Shown here piece after piece: positions 14,516 to 22,144 of a DNA stretch of 64,000 bases. The stretch lies in the NCBI GenBank assembly GCA_027067855.1, contig JAMOUX010000026.1, forward strand, positions 142,473 through 206,472, given 5' to 3'. The DNA is from Candidatus Fermentibacteraceae bacterium. GTDB lineage: Bacteria > Fermentibacterota > Fermentibacteria > Fermentibacterales > JCC-6. Under the pieces are notes generated by a model. It made no database searches and was not told where the DNA came from. It saw only the letters and a list, made by a program, of their open reading frames with translations. The position numbers were made by a program, and so were the translations under genes. Position 1 is the stretch's first letter. Each line of letters opens with the position of its first letter.

Positions 14516-16012
14516 TCAAAATTCGTAATCGAGTTGAAACCCGGTTTTGGTCCGGGAGTTTCCCAAGGTTTCCTCCCACCCGGTTCCCATGGAGGATACG
14601 CCTTCCGCGGTATGCCGGGAGACGCATAACCTCAGGGTCAGGTATTCGGAGGTTTTTACGGTTAAACCGCAGAAGAGGAGGAGCATTTTGCCGTACAGGG
14701 CGGTGGCTCCGAATTCACCGGGAAACCGGCAGTTTCCGGCATAGATCCGGGAATTGTAACCATCGGTGGAACATGCGGCGCCTCCCATATCTATTCCGGT
14801 AGTTGTCCATGGTTTCAGGGATACTCTGATCTCCACTCCCGAACCGGTTTCCGTGGAATCGGGTTCCGAGGTTTTCCAGTGAGTGAATCTCGTTTTCTCG
14901 CGGACTGAGATCATGGAGTGAGGTCTCCAGGTTATTCTTGCCCATCCCCTGCCGACGGATTCCTCGTTTCCGATCCTCGCCTTCATTCCCAGGGATCCTT
15001 CCAGTCCTTCCGCCAGCCTCCTTGAGAAGCTTCCGGTCCCGCAGATCATGTCATCATCCTTTTCGAAGTATACCCCGCATCCCATTTCCAGCACACCGCG
15101 GGAGGCGGTTCCCCATCTGGCGGCGATCACAGCCCCGAGGTCGCACGTTCTCGATATGGGGGATGACGAGCGTTGCCGCGGGAAATTCTCCGGGTTGCGC
15201 AGCAGTATGAAAGAACTCCTGAAAGAGTTCCCCCGGTACGAGATCGAATTCCAGAAAGACGCGGACGTTCCACCGGAATCCATTCCCAGGGAAAGTTCCC
15301 CGGAAAGCCCGAAGGAAGCAACCGGTACCGACCAGTCCAGTCCGCACCTGGTCCATTCCTCGGTGCCGGTTCCGTTTCTCCTGCCGGTCGTCAATGCCAG
15401 ACCGGCCCTGTCGACCGATACCCTGGTGACTCCCAGGAGTTCGCCCACCGTTCCCCTGGCATCCACCTGGGAGGCGGTACGATGGTAGCCGCCGCCGATG
15501 GAATCCAACCTGGAGTATGCTGCCAGCAAGGCGAACTCCACGTTTCCCAGGCCGATTACACATCCGGCTCCCGTGAGAGGTTCCTCCCTGCATGTCCGGG
15601 AGGAGGAAGCGGGGCGTATCCTGTTACCGGTTGCGGGAGGTTTGTACATCGTGAATTCGCTTGGATCAGTCAATTTGTCACCGGCGGAGAAAACCGTTCC
15701 GGGACCCAGCCGGGCCCGCAACCAACCGGCAGCCACATTACCGGACTTACCCGGAAAATCCCGGAGATTGATACCTCCCGCCGTAACGTCTCCCCACTCT
15801 TCCCCCCCGGATTTGTCGGTGAACACCACCAGGTCCAGTTTCTTCAGGGAGAATCTTGATCTGCCGAAAAAGTCCCAGGAATCACCGACGTAGTAGTGTT
15901 CCAGTATTCCCTTGGGGGCCGGGAAATTACATCGTATTCTCCATCTCGTGTCACCTTGCACGGTCCCTGTCGCCTGGGCCGCCAGAAACATGAAGATCAG
16001 GAAATGTTTCAC
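14516..16012 (-). CDS. large barrel-like secreted protein, unknown
   Basis: 498 residues. The signal peptide MKHFLIFMFLAAQATGTVQG precedes a body of repeated short amphipathic strands (for example GLALTTGRRNGTGTEEWT) with many Gly, Ser, Arg and aromatic residues. It ends in FQLDYEF, a terminal Phe typical of outer-membrane barrels. ATG 16012 overlaps the stop of the helix-hairpin-helix barrel gene upstream (ATGA), so the two are coupled. No catalytic motif or named family recognised. Confidence 0.7.
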   Translation of the reverse strand: MKHFLIFMFLAAQATGTVQGDTRWRIRCNFPAPKGILEHYYVGDSWDFFGRSRFSLKKLDLVVFTDKSGGEEWGDVTAGGINLRDFPGKSGNVAAGWLRARLGPGTVFSAGDKLTDPSEFTMYKPPATGNRIRPASSSRTCREEPLTGAGCVIGLGNVEFALLAAYSRLDSIGGGYHRTASQVDARGTVGELLGVTRVSVDRAGLALTTGRRNGTGTEEWTRCGLDWSVPVASFGLSGELSLGMDSGGTSASFWNSISYRGNSFRSSFILLRNPENFPRQRSSSPISRTCDLGAVIAARWGTASRGVLEMGCGVYFEKDDDMICGTGSFSRRLAEGLEGSLGMKARIGNEESVGRGWARITWRPHSMISVREKTRFTHWKTSEPDSTETGSGVEIRVSLKPWTTTGIDMGGAACSTDGYNSRIYAGNCRFPGEFGATALYGKMLLLFCGLTVKTSEYLTLRLCVSRHTAEGVSSMGTGWEETLGNSRTKTGFQLDYEF

Positions 16013-17061
16013 CGAACCTCCAGGTATTCCTTCATGGTTTCCAGCAGTACGGGTCCTATACCCGGAACATCGGACAGATCATTGATGGAGTCTACCGGGC
16101 CGTTAATACGTATCCAGGCGGCTATGGCCGCGGCTTTCGCGGGACCGATTCCCGGAACTGCGGTGAGTTGTTCCTCGGTGGCGGTGTTGACGTTCAGTGG
16201 GAAGCGATTCTCTTCTTCCGCTTCCGTTCCGCTTTCGAAAGTTTCCGGTTCGCAACCGCATTCACCCCACGACACGGATACGGAATGGGTGGGGGGAAGG
16301 GATGAGTGTTCTCCGTAGCCGTATTGAAGGGAGAAAGGGGAAACGGTAAATTCCACGGCGGCCCAGAACCTGGCCGGGGAACTCCTGAGTCCGGTGGCCA
16401 GGGATATGAAGCGGGCGGGAGAGAATTCCGTGTGAATGGCGTATTCCATGCCGGCGTATTCCTGCCACGCCGCTCCCACGGCCAGAACTACATCTTTCAC
16501 GGGAACGGCTCCCAAGGCGAATTCGAGGGAGCGGGGCGCCGCCGGATCTCCCGAGGAACCCAACCGGGAGCGTACCACCCCCCGGACGAGGCCCGTGGAG
16601 TAGATTCCCGGCATGGGAGACCAGATGGTGGAAAGGTTTACGTAGGCTCCCGGCGCGTCACCGTAACCGCGGATGTGCAGGTCGCCCAGGGAAGCGCCGA
16701 TTCCGGCGGCCATTCCCGGGAAGAGTTTCCAGGACCAGGCGGCGTCTACGGATTTCTCGGAATAGGTGGCGTCACCGGTGTAGGAGAACATTAGGCCGCA
16801 GGCCCAGGAATCCGAAATGAGGCAGCCCGCGACCGCTCCCCGGTCAAGCCTGCGAAGCCCGAAGGGCCTGGATGCGGAGATTGATACTCCCCGCTTCTCC
16901 AGCATCGCGACGGAAGCGGGATTGTGCCTGATGGAGAGCGGTCCCCCCGGGAACAGCGAAGAAGCTATTCCCCCTTGCAGCCAGGGAGATTCCGGTACCG
17001 GTTCGAATGCCGCCATGACCGGCATCGAAACGGAAAGTACCAGCAGTATGAATTTACCCAT
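16009..17061 (-). CDS. barrel-like outer-membrane protein with C-terminal ComEA-type helix-hairpin-helix
   Basis: 350 residues from ATG 17061, where the signal peptide MGKFILLVLSVSMPVMA begins; an in-frame start at 17112 only adds a charged leader. Residues 25-275 are PorV/UPF0164-like (SIRHNPASVAML, then many beta strands). Residues 285-350 form a double helix-hairpin-helix: LNVNTATEEQLTAVPGIG, KAAAIAAWI, then DLSDVPGIGPVLLE. This is the DNA-binding fold of the competence receptor ComEA. A HhH tail on a barrel would face the periplasm if the barrel inserts normally. First gene of an operon with 14516-16012 and dCMP deaminase. Confidence 0.82.
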   Translation of the reverse strand: MGKFILLVLSVSMPVMAAFEPVPESPWLQGGIASSLFPGGPLSIRHNPASVAMLEKRGVSISASRPFGLRRLDRGAVAGCLISDSWACGLMFSYTGDATYSEKSVDAAWSWKLFPGMAAGIGASLGDLHIRGYGDAPGAYVNLSTIWSPMPGIYSTGLVRGVVRSRLGSSGDPAAPRSLEFALGAVPVKDVVLAVGAAWQEYAGMEYAIHTEFSPARFISLATGLRSSPARFWAAVEFTVSPFSLQYGYGEHSSLPPTHSVSVSWGECGCEPETFESGTEAEEENRFPLNVNTATEEQLTAVPGIGPAKAAAIAAWIRINGPVDSINDLSDVPGIGPVLLETMKEYLEVR

Positions 17062-17067
17062 ACCGAA

Positions 17068-17096
17068 AGTGTAGTTCAGTTTCGCGATGATTTCAA
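17068..17096 (-). promoter_or_regulatory. promoter giving an apparently leaderless transcript
   Basis: On the minus strand TTGAAA (17096-17091) and TACACT (17073-17068) are spaced by 17 bases, matching 5/6 and 4/6 consensus positions. The start codon at 17061-17059 lies where transcription would begin, about 7 bases after the -10. No Shine-Dalgarno sequence precedes the ATG. Confidence 0.55.
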
Positions 17097-17181
17097 GTGC
17101 CGAGGTTGACAATTACTCCCGAATGGACCAATCTACCGTATTGAATAATTTTTTCTGGAACTCACTTTTGGGAAAGGCCTG

Positions 17182-18648
17182 ATGCATTCATTAGACGAGG
17201 CGCTGGCTTTACGTCGGCGCGGGTGCAGGATGGTCGAAACTGCCCGCGACATCCTTGCCGGGCGGTTTCCCCATGCCCGGGATCCCTTCTGCGAGTGGCT
17301 TCCTTCGAAACCGGACTGGGCCTCGATTCTTCCGGAGGTGGATATTCTCGGGGAAGAACTCTCCGGACTTAGGTCGCGGGGAGGCAAAGTGGTCCTCTAC
17401 GGTCATGATGATATGGATGGTATCACGGGTATTTTCGTGGGAAGAAGGATCCTCCGGGGTGAGGGTTTCGATGTGGTTCCCATCTTCCCCGATAAAAAGG
17501 ATGCTGATTACGGTCTCCTTCCCGGAAGGATGGACGGGATACTGGAGAAGGGCGATCTTCTGCTCACGGTGGATTACGGCTGTACGTCGGTGGATGGAGT
17601 GAAATGGGCAATCGCCAGGGGAGCCAGGGTGGTGGTGACGGATCATCACGTTATGAGCGATCGGCCCCCACCGGCTCACGGTATGATCAATCCGCAACTG
17701 GTGGGTCCCCCGGCCTCTTTCCTGGCCGGGTGCGGGGTGCTGTACGCCGCCCTGGTCTCCATTTTCCCCGAATGGGAGAACGATCCGGAGCTGTTGACGG
17801 CAGTGGCCTTGGGAACCGTGTCCGACAGGGTTCCCCTGCTTTCGGTGAACAGGTTCCTGCTCGAGATGTTCAGACACGTGGAAAGGGATGCTCTCGAAGG
17901 CGGATTGGCCGTTATGCTGGAGGAATGGCCGTCCAGGACCAGGGGTTGGACGGGTACCATGGTGAGACAGGCCATCACCTCCGTGGTGGGCAAAGGGAAA
18001 GGTTCCGGCATATACGATCTGCTGGAATTCATGGAAGATCGGGACTACCGGAGGTGTCGCGGAAAGTGGAAGAAACTTTCCGTTCAAAGCAGGCGCAGGG
18101 CCAGGGAATTGTCCGATTTGTTTTCCAGGGCCATGCGGGACAGGGACGACCAGGCCTCGGCCTACGGAATGAACCTCATCTATCTCGATAACATCCCGGA
18201 TGGCATGGGAGGGACTCTGGCCGGTAAGATATCCAGGGTGACCAGGAGGGGAACGATAATAGTCTCTCCCAAGGAGGACAGGCTGGTCGGAGAGGCCAGA
18301 TCCTACGGAGACTGGAACATGGTGGATTTCCTGGTTGGTATGGAAGGGGTTTTCAAGAGTGCCGGAGGACATAAAATGGCTGCGGGGTTCAGCAGTGAGG
18401 GATATTCATGGCCCGAATTGAGGAACAGGCTGTTGTCACGAATGGCGGAATATCCGGTTCAACCGGTTCCTACTCCCCATGTGGACATGGAGGTCACCGA
18501 ACTTCCGGACCCGGAGGAACTCATGTGCCTCGCCCCCTTTGGCGGGGGATTCCTCCCGCCTGCGGTCAGGAAAAACAACATGAGATATCTTCTCAACGTT
18601 GGTGAAACCACTTCCAGTTGGTGGATCACCGAGGAATCCGGCGACTGA
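17182..18648 (+). CDS. RecJ-like DHH-family single-strand exonuclease or phosphoesterase
   Basis: 488 residues. DHH phosphoesterase motifs in order are GHDDMDGITG (about 74-83, motif I), DYG (131-133), TDHH (153-156) and the DHHA1 glycine motif GGHKMAAG near residue 395. This is the RecJ/archaeal GAN arrangement with a shorter N-terminus, and it lacks the full OB-fold C-terminus of E. coli RecJ (577 aa). Family members degrade 5' ends of single-stranded DNA or hydrolyse oligonucleotides. ATG 17182 follows GGGAAAGG. It is divergent from the barrel/HhH operon, which would fit a link to DNA uptake, but repair is equally possible. Confidence 0.88.
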   Translation: MHSLDEALALRRRGCRMVETARDILAGRFPHARDPFCEWLPSKPDWASILPEVDILGEELSGLRSRGGKVVLYGHDDMDGITGIFVGRRILRGEGFDVVPIFPDKKDADYGLLPGRMDGILEKGDLLLTVDYGCTSVDGVKWAIARGARVVVTDHHVMSDRPPPAHGMINPQLVGPPASFLAGCGVLYAALVSIFPEWENDPELLTAVALGTVSDRVPLLSVNRFLLEMFRHVERDALEGGLAVMLEEWPSRTRGWTGTMVRQAITSVVGKGKGSGIYDLLEFMEDRDYRRCRGKWKKLSVQSRRRARELSDLFSRAMRDRDDQASAYGMNLIYLDNIPDGMGGTLAGKISRVTRRGTIIVSPKEDRLVGEARSYGDWNMVDFLVGMEGVFKSAGGHKMAAGFSSEGYSWPELRNRLLSRMAEYPVQPVPTPHVDMEVTELPDPEELMCLAPFGGGFLPPAVRKNNMRYLLNVGETTSSWWITEESGD

Positions 18649-18865
18649 TATCCTCCCGACAGTGCTCCCGCGAAGGGAAATACGGTTCCGGAACAATTCA
18701 TCGAAGGACAGTCTCGATACGTGGACGGAGAGGCCCCGGTCCGGCCGGCATCGGGGCACTGTAGCGGCGGGATGGTGAGGCAGGCCCGGGTCGCCGCGGC
18801 AAGCGTTGATGAAAAATTCCCCTTTTGAAAAGCGGCACTTAAAGGAATTCTTTCTGTTTTTCGGA

Positions 18866-18886
18866 CGCTCCGGCGGAGCGGTTTTT
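18866..18886 (+). terminator. possible rho-independent terminator
   Basis: CGCTCC-ggc-GGAGCG followed by GTTTTT. It reads as a terminator on the plus strand, 218 bases after the RecJ-like gene. The spacer 18649-18865 shows no gene or other element I can support. Confidence 0.5.
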
Positions 18887-18896
18887 CCGGTATTAG

Positions 18897-19496
18897 TTAC
18901 CGTTCCAGGTATTTCGTCAGGAGCTCGACGAGCAGTGAATAGAGTTCAGGTTCCCTGTCGGGGTCGATGTCGATATCAACGGTAACCCTGAGTACCGGGC
19001 GCTTGTTTTCCCCGGTTTCGTTATCGGTTTTTTCTTTTCGATGCACGGTTTCTTCTTTCCCCGAAGAGGTACCGGCGGTTTCGGACGACATGTGGGCCAG
19101 GTCGCAAAGCACCTTGAAAGTGAGGATCATGTATGCTGCGTTGTTGTCGGACGTTCCGGTAGTCTCTTTGAAGAATTCCATAAGGGTGATTCCCTGCACG
19201 TCGTAGGCTTCGGGATATTTCGCGAAGAGGACATCGTAGGCTTTCCTGACGGCTTTTTCAAGCAAGACGGCATCCGAGTCGGTATCGTTATACTTTTGCC
19301 ATAGAGTGGTGGGCCTGCCCGTTTCGTCTGTGAAGCCCAGATGAGAGAGAAGCTTGAGCAATCCTTCATCCACTTCCCTTTTGAATCCAAGATTCACAAG
19401 ATAATCGTGGTCTACTTTCTCGGGAGGATCGGTCTTCGAAACCGTACGCATCAGAAGCTTGATACTGCCTGGATCATGCAATATAGGGAATTCCAT
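18897..19496 (-). CDS. DUF5343-like protein
   Basis: 199 residues. The N-terminal 130 residues (MEFPILHDPGSIKLLM, EKVDHDYLVNLGFK, then LGFTDETGRPTTLWQKY) resemble DUF5343, a winged-helix-like domain of unknown function seen in many bacteria, sometimes near defence or restriction loci. A charged linker rich in Glu, Lys and Thr leads to a C-terminal segment (LRVTVDIDIDPDREPELYSLLVELLTKYLE) of one strand and a helix. A purine-rich ribosome-binding site (GGGGAG) precedes ATG 19496. No defence partner is nearby; function unknown. Confidence 0.7.
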   Translation of the reverse strand: MEFPILHDPGSIKLLMRTVSKTDPPEKVDHDYLVNLGFKREVDEGLLKLLSHLGFTDETGRPTTLWQKYNDTDSDAVLLEKAVRKAYDVLFAKYPEAYDVQGITLMEFFKETTGTSDNNAAYMILTFKVLCDLAHMSSETAGTSSGKEETVHRKEKTDNETGENKRPVLRVTVDIDIDPDREPELYSLLVELLTKYLER

Positions 19497-19574
19497 CTTT
19501 CTCCCCTTCTATCTACGTATGTCCATCCCCCCTTAATAGGAGCTACAAAAGCATAGATTCGGCGGTCGTCGGAA

Positions 19575-21995
19575 TCATCCCGTCTTATCCCGGCAATTCT
19601 CTACGGTCATGGTCAGTTCATCGCCGTTACGCCAGGATATGGTGTCCGCCCTGGTCACGCTCAACAAGTCGTCCTCGAACTTCCGGAGTTCTTCGATAGA
19701 CGATTTCGGCGCGGTGATTATTATACCGTCGAGGGGGGATGCCATGCTCATATTATTGGTGCTCTTGTGCTTTCTTACTTCTTCTATGATTTTCAGGGTC
19801 ATGTCGCCGTACTCCAGGGCCGCGGCGTCCCTGTAATCCGGTTCGGGCCACGGGGCCGCGTGGATACAGGAATGTCCTTCATACTTACGGTATATGGCCT
19901 GGTAGAGTTCTTCGGTAACATGGACCAGGACGGGAGCGAAGAGCCTCAGGCTGCCGTATGTGACGTGATATAAAGCGTACTGGGCCGATCTTCTGCCTTC
20001 CTCATCCTCGTCGGAATAGAGTCGCTTCTTTGCTATTTCCAGGTAGTTGTCACAGAGAAGTTTCCAGAAGAAGTACTCCGTCTTGCTCATGGCTGCTGCG
20101 TACTCGTATTCCTCCATCTTTTCCGTGGCCTTTTCAACCGCCGCGGTAAAGGAGGACAGTATCCAGCGGTCGTATGGCCTGAGTTCCGGGTCATACCCGG
20201 GATCGTAGTCTTCCAGTCTCGATGAAGCGAACCGAACGGCATTCCATAGTTTGGTAACGAGGCGTCTTCCGTCTCCCAGGACTTCCTCGCTGAAGAGTAC
20301 GTCGCTTCCCAGTCGCGAACTGCAGGACCAGTAGCGCAGTTCGTCGGCCGAGTACCTCTCTAGGGCAAGTATGGGATCACCCGCCACATTGCCCTTGCTT
20401 TTGGACATTTTCCGGCCACTGGGATTCAGGGCGTGTCCGCTTATCATTATGTTGTACCACGGAATGTTCCCGGAATGAAGGAGCGACTTGGTTATCGTGT
20501 AGAAAGCCCATGTCCTGATTATGTCGTGAGCCTGGGGACGCAAGCTCATGGGCAGGAGCCCTTTTCTTTCGTCTTCCTCTCCCCACTTGGCGTTTATCTG
20601 CGGCGTAAGGGAACTCGTTGCCCAGGTGTCCATCACGTCCGATTCCGGAACGAAGTCCGTACCCCCGCATTTGGGGCAGGGATCGGAGGGAGTGTCTTCC
20701 AGGGGATCCATGGGAAGGTCCGTCTCCTTCGCCGGAATGGTTGCGCCGCACAGGGCGCAATACCATACGGGGAATGGAACTCCATAGTAGCGTTGCCTGC
20801 TTATGCACCAGTCCCACTTGAGGTTTTCGACCCAGTGATCGTACCTGACCTTGAAGTGCTCCGGATGCCACCGGACTTTCGAACCCATTCTGAGCAGATC
20901 TTCTTTTTTGTCCAGCAACTTTACGAACCATTGCTCGTTCACCAGGTATTCCAGAGGGGTTCCGCATCTTTCGTGCACGTTGACTGCATGGGTTATCTCG
21001 TTGCCGCCCCTGTAGAAATCCTGTTCTTCCAGCATGCCGAGAAGGACTTTACGGGCTTTTTTCCAATACATGCCGGAAAGAGGGCCGGCCAGTTCGTTCA
21101 TGTGGCCGCGACGGTCGAGCACTATTCTGAGTTCCAGGCCGTACTCCTGCCACCACTCTATGTCAGTTGTATCACCGAAGGTACAGCACATCACCATGCC
21201 GCTGCCCTTCTCCATATCCACCCTGGAATCGGCTATTATGTCGACCTTCCTGTCGAAAACCGGGACCACGGCCTTCTTTCCCGCGAGGTTATTCCTCCTG
21301 GGATCCTCGGGGTTGATGAAGACCGCAACGCAGGCGGGGAGCAACTCGGGGCGCGTGGTGGCTATGGGAATCGTCCCGCTTCCGTCGTCCAGGGGAAATT
21401 CGAGGTTGTGGAAGAAAGATTCCGCCTGGCTGTCCTCGGTTTCAGCCTGGGCTACCGCGGTTCCGCACTCGGGGCACCATAGGGTAGGGGATTCTTTCCT
21501 GTATACCAGGTTCTTGCGAAGAAGATCCAGGAAGGATCTCTGGCTTATCCGCCGGACCCACGGGTCTATAGTGGTGTATAGAAGGTTCCAGTCGCAGGAG
21601 AAACCCAAGCGGGTCCAGAGGTCCCTGAACTTGGCTTCCGCTTCCTTGGTGACTTGCAGGCAGAGGTTCACGAATTCGCGCCTGGGCATGTCCTGCGCCC
21701 TGACTTTTTTTACCGATTCGGTGAATCTCTCGCTGGGCAGGCCGTTATCGTCGAAGCAGAAAGGATAGAAGATCTCCATGCCTTTCATTCTTTGGTACCT
21801 GGCTATGACTTCGGCCTGGACGTAACTGAACACGTGTCCCATGTGTATCTTTCCGGATACAGTCGGAGGGGGAGTGTCGATGGAGAAAACCGGTTTCCCG
21901 GAATCCGGATCGTACTTGTAGATTCCAATATCCTGCCAGTATTTTTGCCACTTGGGTTCGGATTCACCCGGTAGGTAACGTTTAGGTAACGCCAC
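19575..21995 (-). CDS. valS: valyl-tRNA synthetase, archaeal type
   Basis: 806 residues from GTG 21995, the most likely start just before the conserved LPKRYLPGESEPKWQKYW; the upstream frame to 22211 overlaps the divergent gene and looks non-coding. Class I motifs are HMGH (51-54) and KMSKS (near 528). FDDNGLPSERFTE and two CxxC pairs (CPECG; CALCG with CPKCGG) identify the archaeal-type enzyme, which differs from bacterial ValS (usually about 880-950 aa with a C-terminal coiled coil). It charges tRNA-Val and has the CP1 editing domain (IATTRPELL). Found in scattered bacteria, presumably by old transfer. It ends 78 bases before the DUF5343-like gene. Confidence 0.93.
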   Translation of the reverse strand: MALPKRYLPGESEPKWQKYWQDIGIYKYDPDSGKPVFSIDTPPPTVSGKIHMGHVFSYVQAEVIARYQRMKGMEIFYPFCFDDNGLPSERFTESVKKVRAQDMPRREFVNLCLQVTKEAEAKFRDLWTRLGFSCDWNLLYTTIDPWVRRISQRSFLDLLRKNLVYRKESPTLWCPECGTAVAQAETEDSQAESFFHNLEFPLDDGSGTIPIATTRPELLPACVAVFINPEDPRRNNLAGKKAVVPVFDRKVDIIADSRVDMEKGSGMVMCCTFGDTTDIEWWQEYGLELRIVLDRRGHMNELAGPLSGMYWKKARKVLLGMLEEQDFYRGGNEITHAVNVHERCGTPLEYLVNEQWFVKLLDKKEDLLRMGSKVRWHPEHFKVRYDHWVENLKWDWCISRQRYYGVPFPVWYCALCGATIPAKETDLPMDPLEDTPSDPCPKCGGTDFVPESDVMDTWATSSLTPQINAKWGEEDERKGLLPMSLRPQAHDIIRTWAFYTITKSLLHSGNIPWYNIMISGHALNPSGRKMSKSKGNVAGDPILALERYSADELRYWSCSSRLGSDVLFSEEVLGDGRRLVTKLWNAVRFASSRLEDYDPGYDPELRPYDRWILSSFTAAVEKATEKMEEYEYAAAMSKTEYFFWKLLCDNYLEIAKKRLYSDEDEEGRRSAQYALYHVTYGSLRLFAPVLVHVTEELYQAIYRKYEGHSCIHAAPWPEPDYRDAAALEYGDMTLKIIEEVRKHKSTNNMSMASPLDGIIITAPKSSIEELRKFEDDLLSVTRADTISWRNGDELTMTVENCRDKTG

Positions 21996-22144
21996 TTGGA
22001 TCCCTTTCAAGAATATGAAACACCTGTTCGTACATCCTTCGGAGTGGTTGGAAACTAATTTCACCACCGCCGCCGGGCAAGGGTTATGCCGTTTCGCACC
22101 CGGAATTATATTGAAACACCGCGATTGAAAAAGAAAGGAGCGTT

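Noticed and set aside
17106-17134. Promoter with TTGACA (17106-17111) for the RecJ-like gene
   Set aside because: The -35 is perfect, but the hexamer 17 bases on (CAATCT) and its neighbours do not resemble a -10.
18649-18865. Gene or repeat in the spacer after the RecJ-like gene
   Set aside because: No frame with a start, ribosome-binding site and plausible composition; only the terminator-like hairpin at 18866-18886 stands out.
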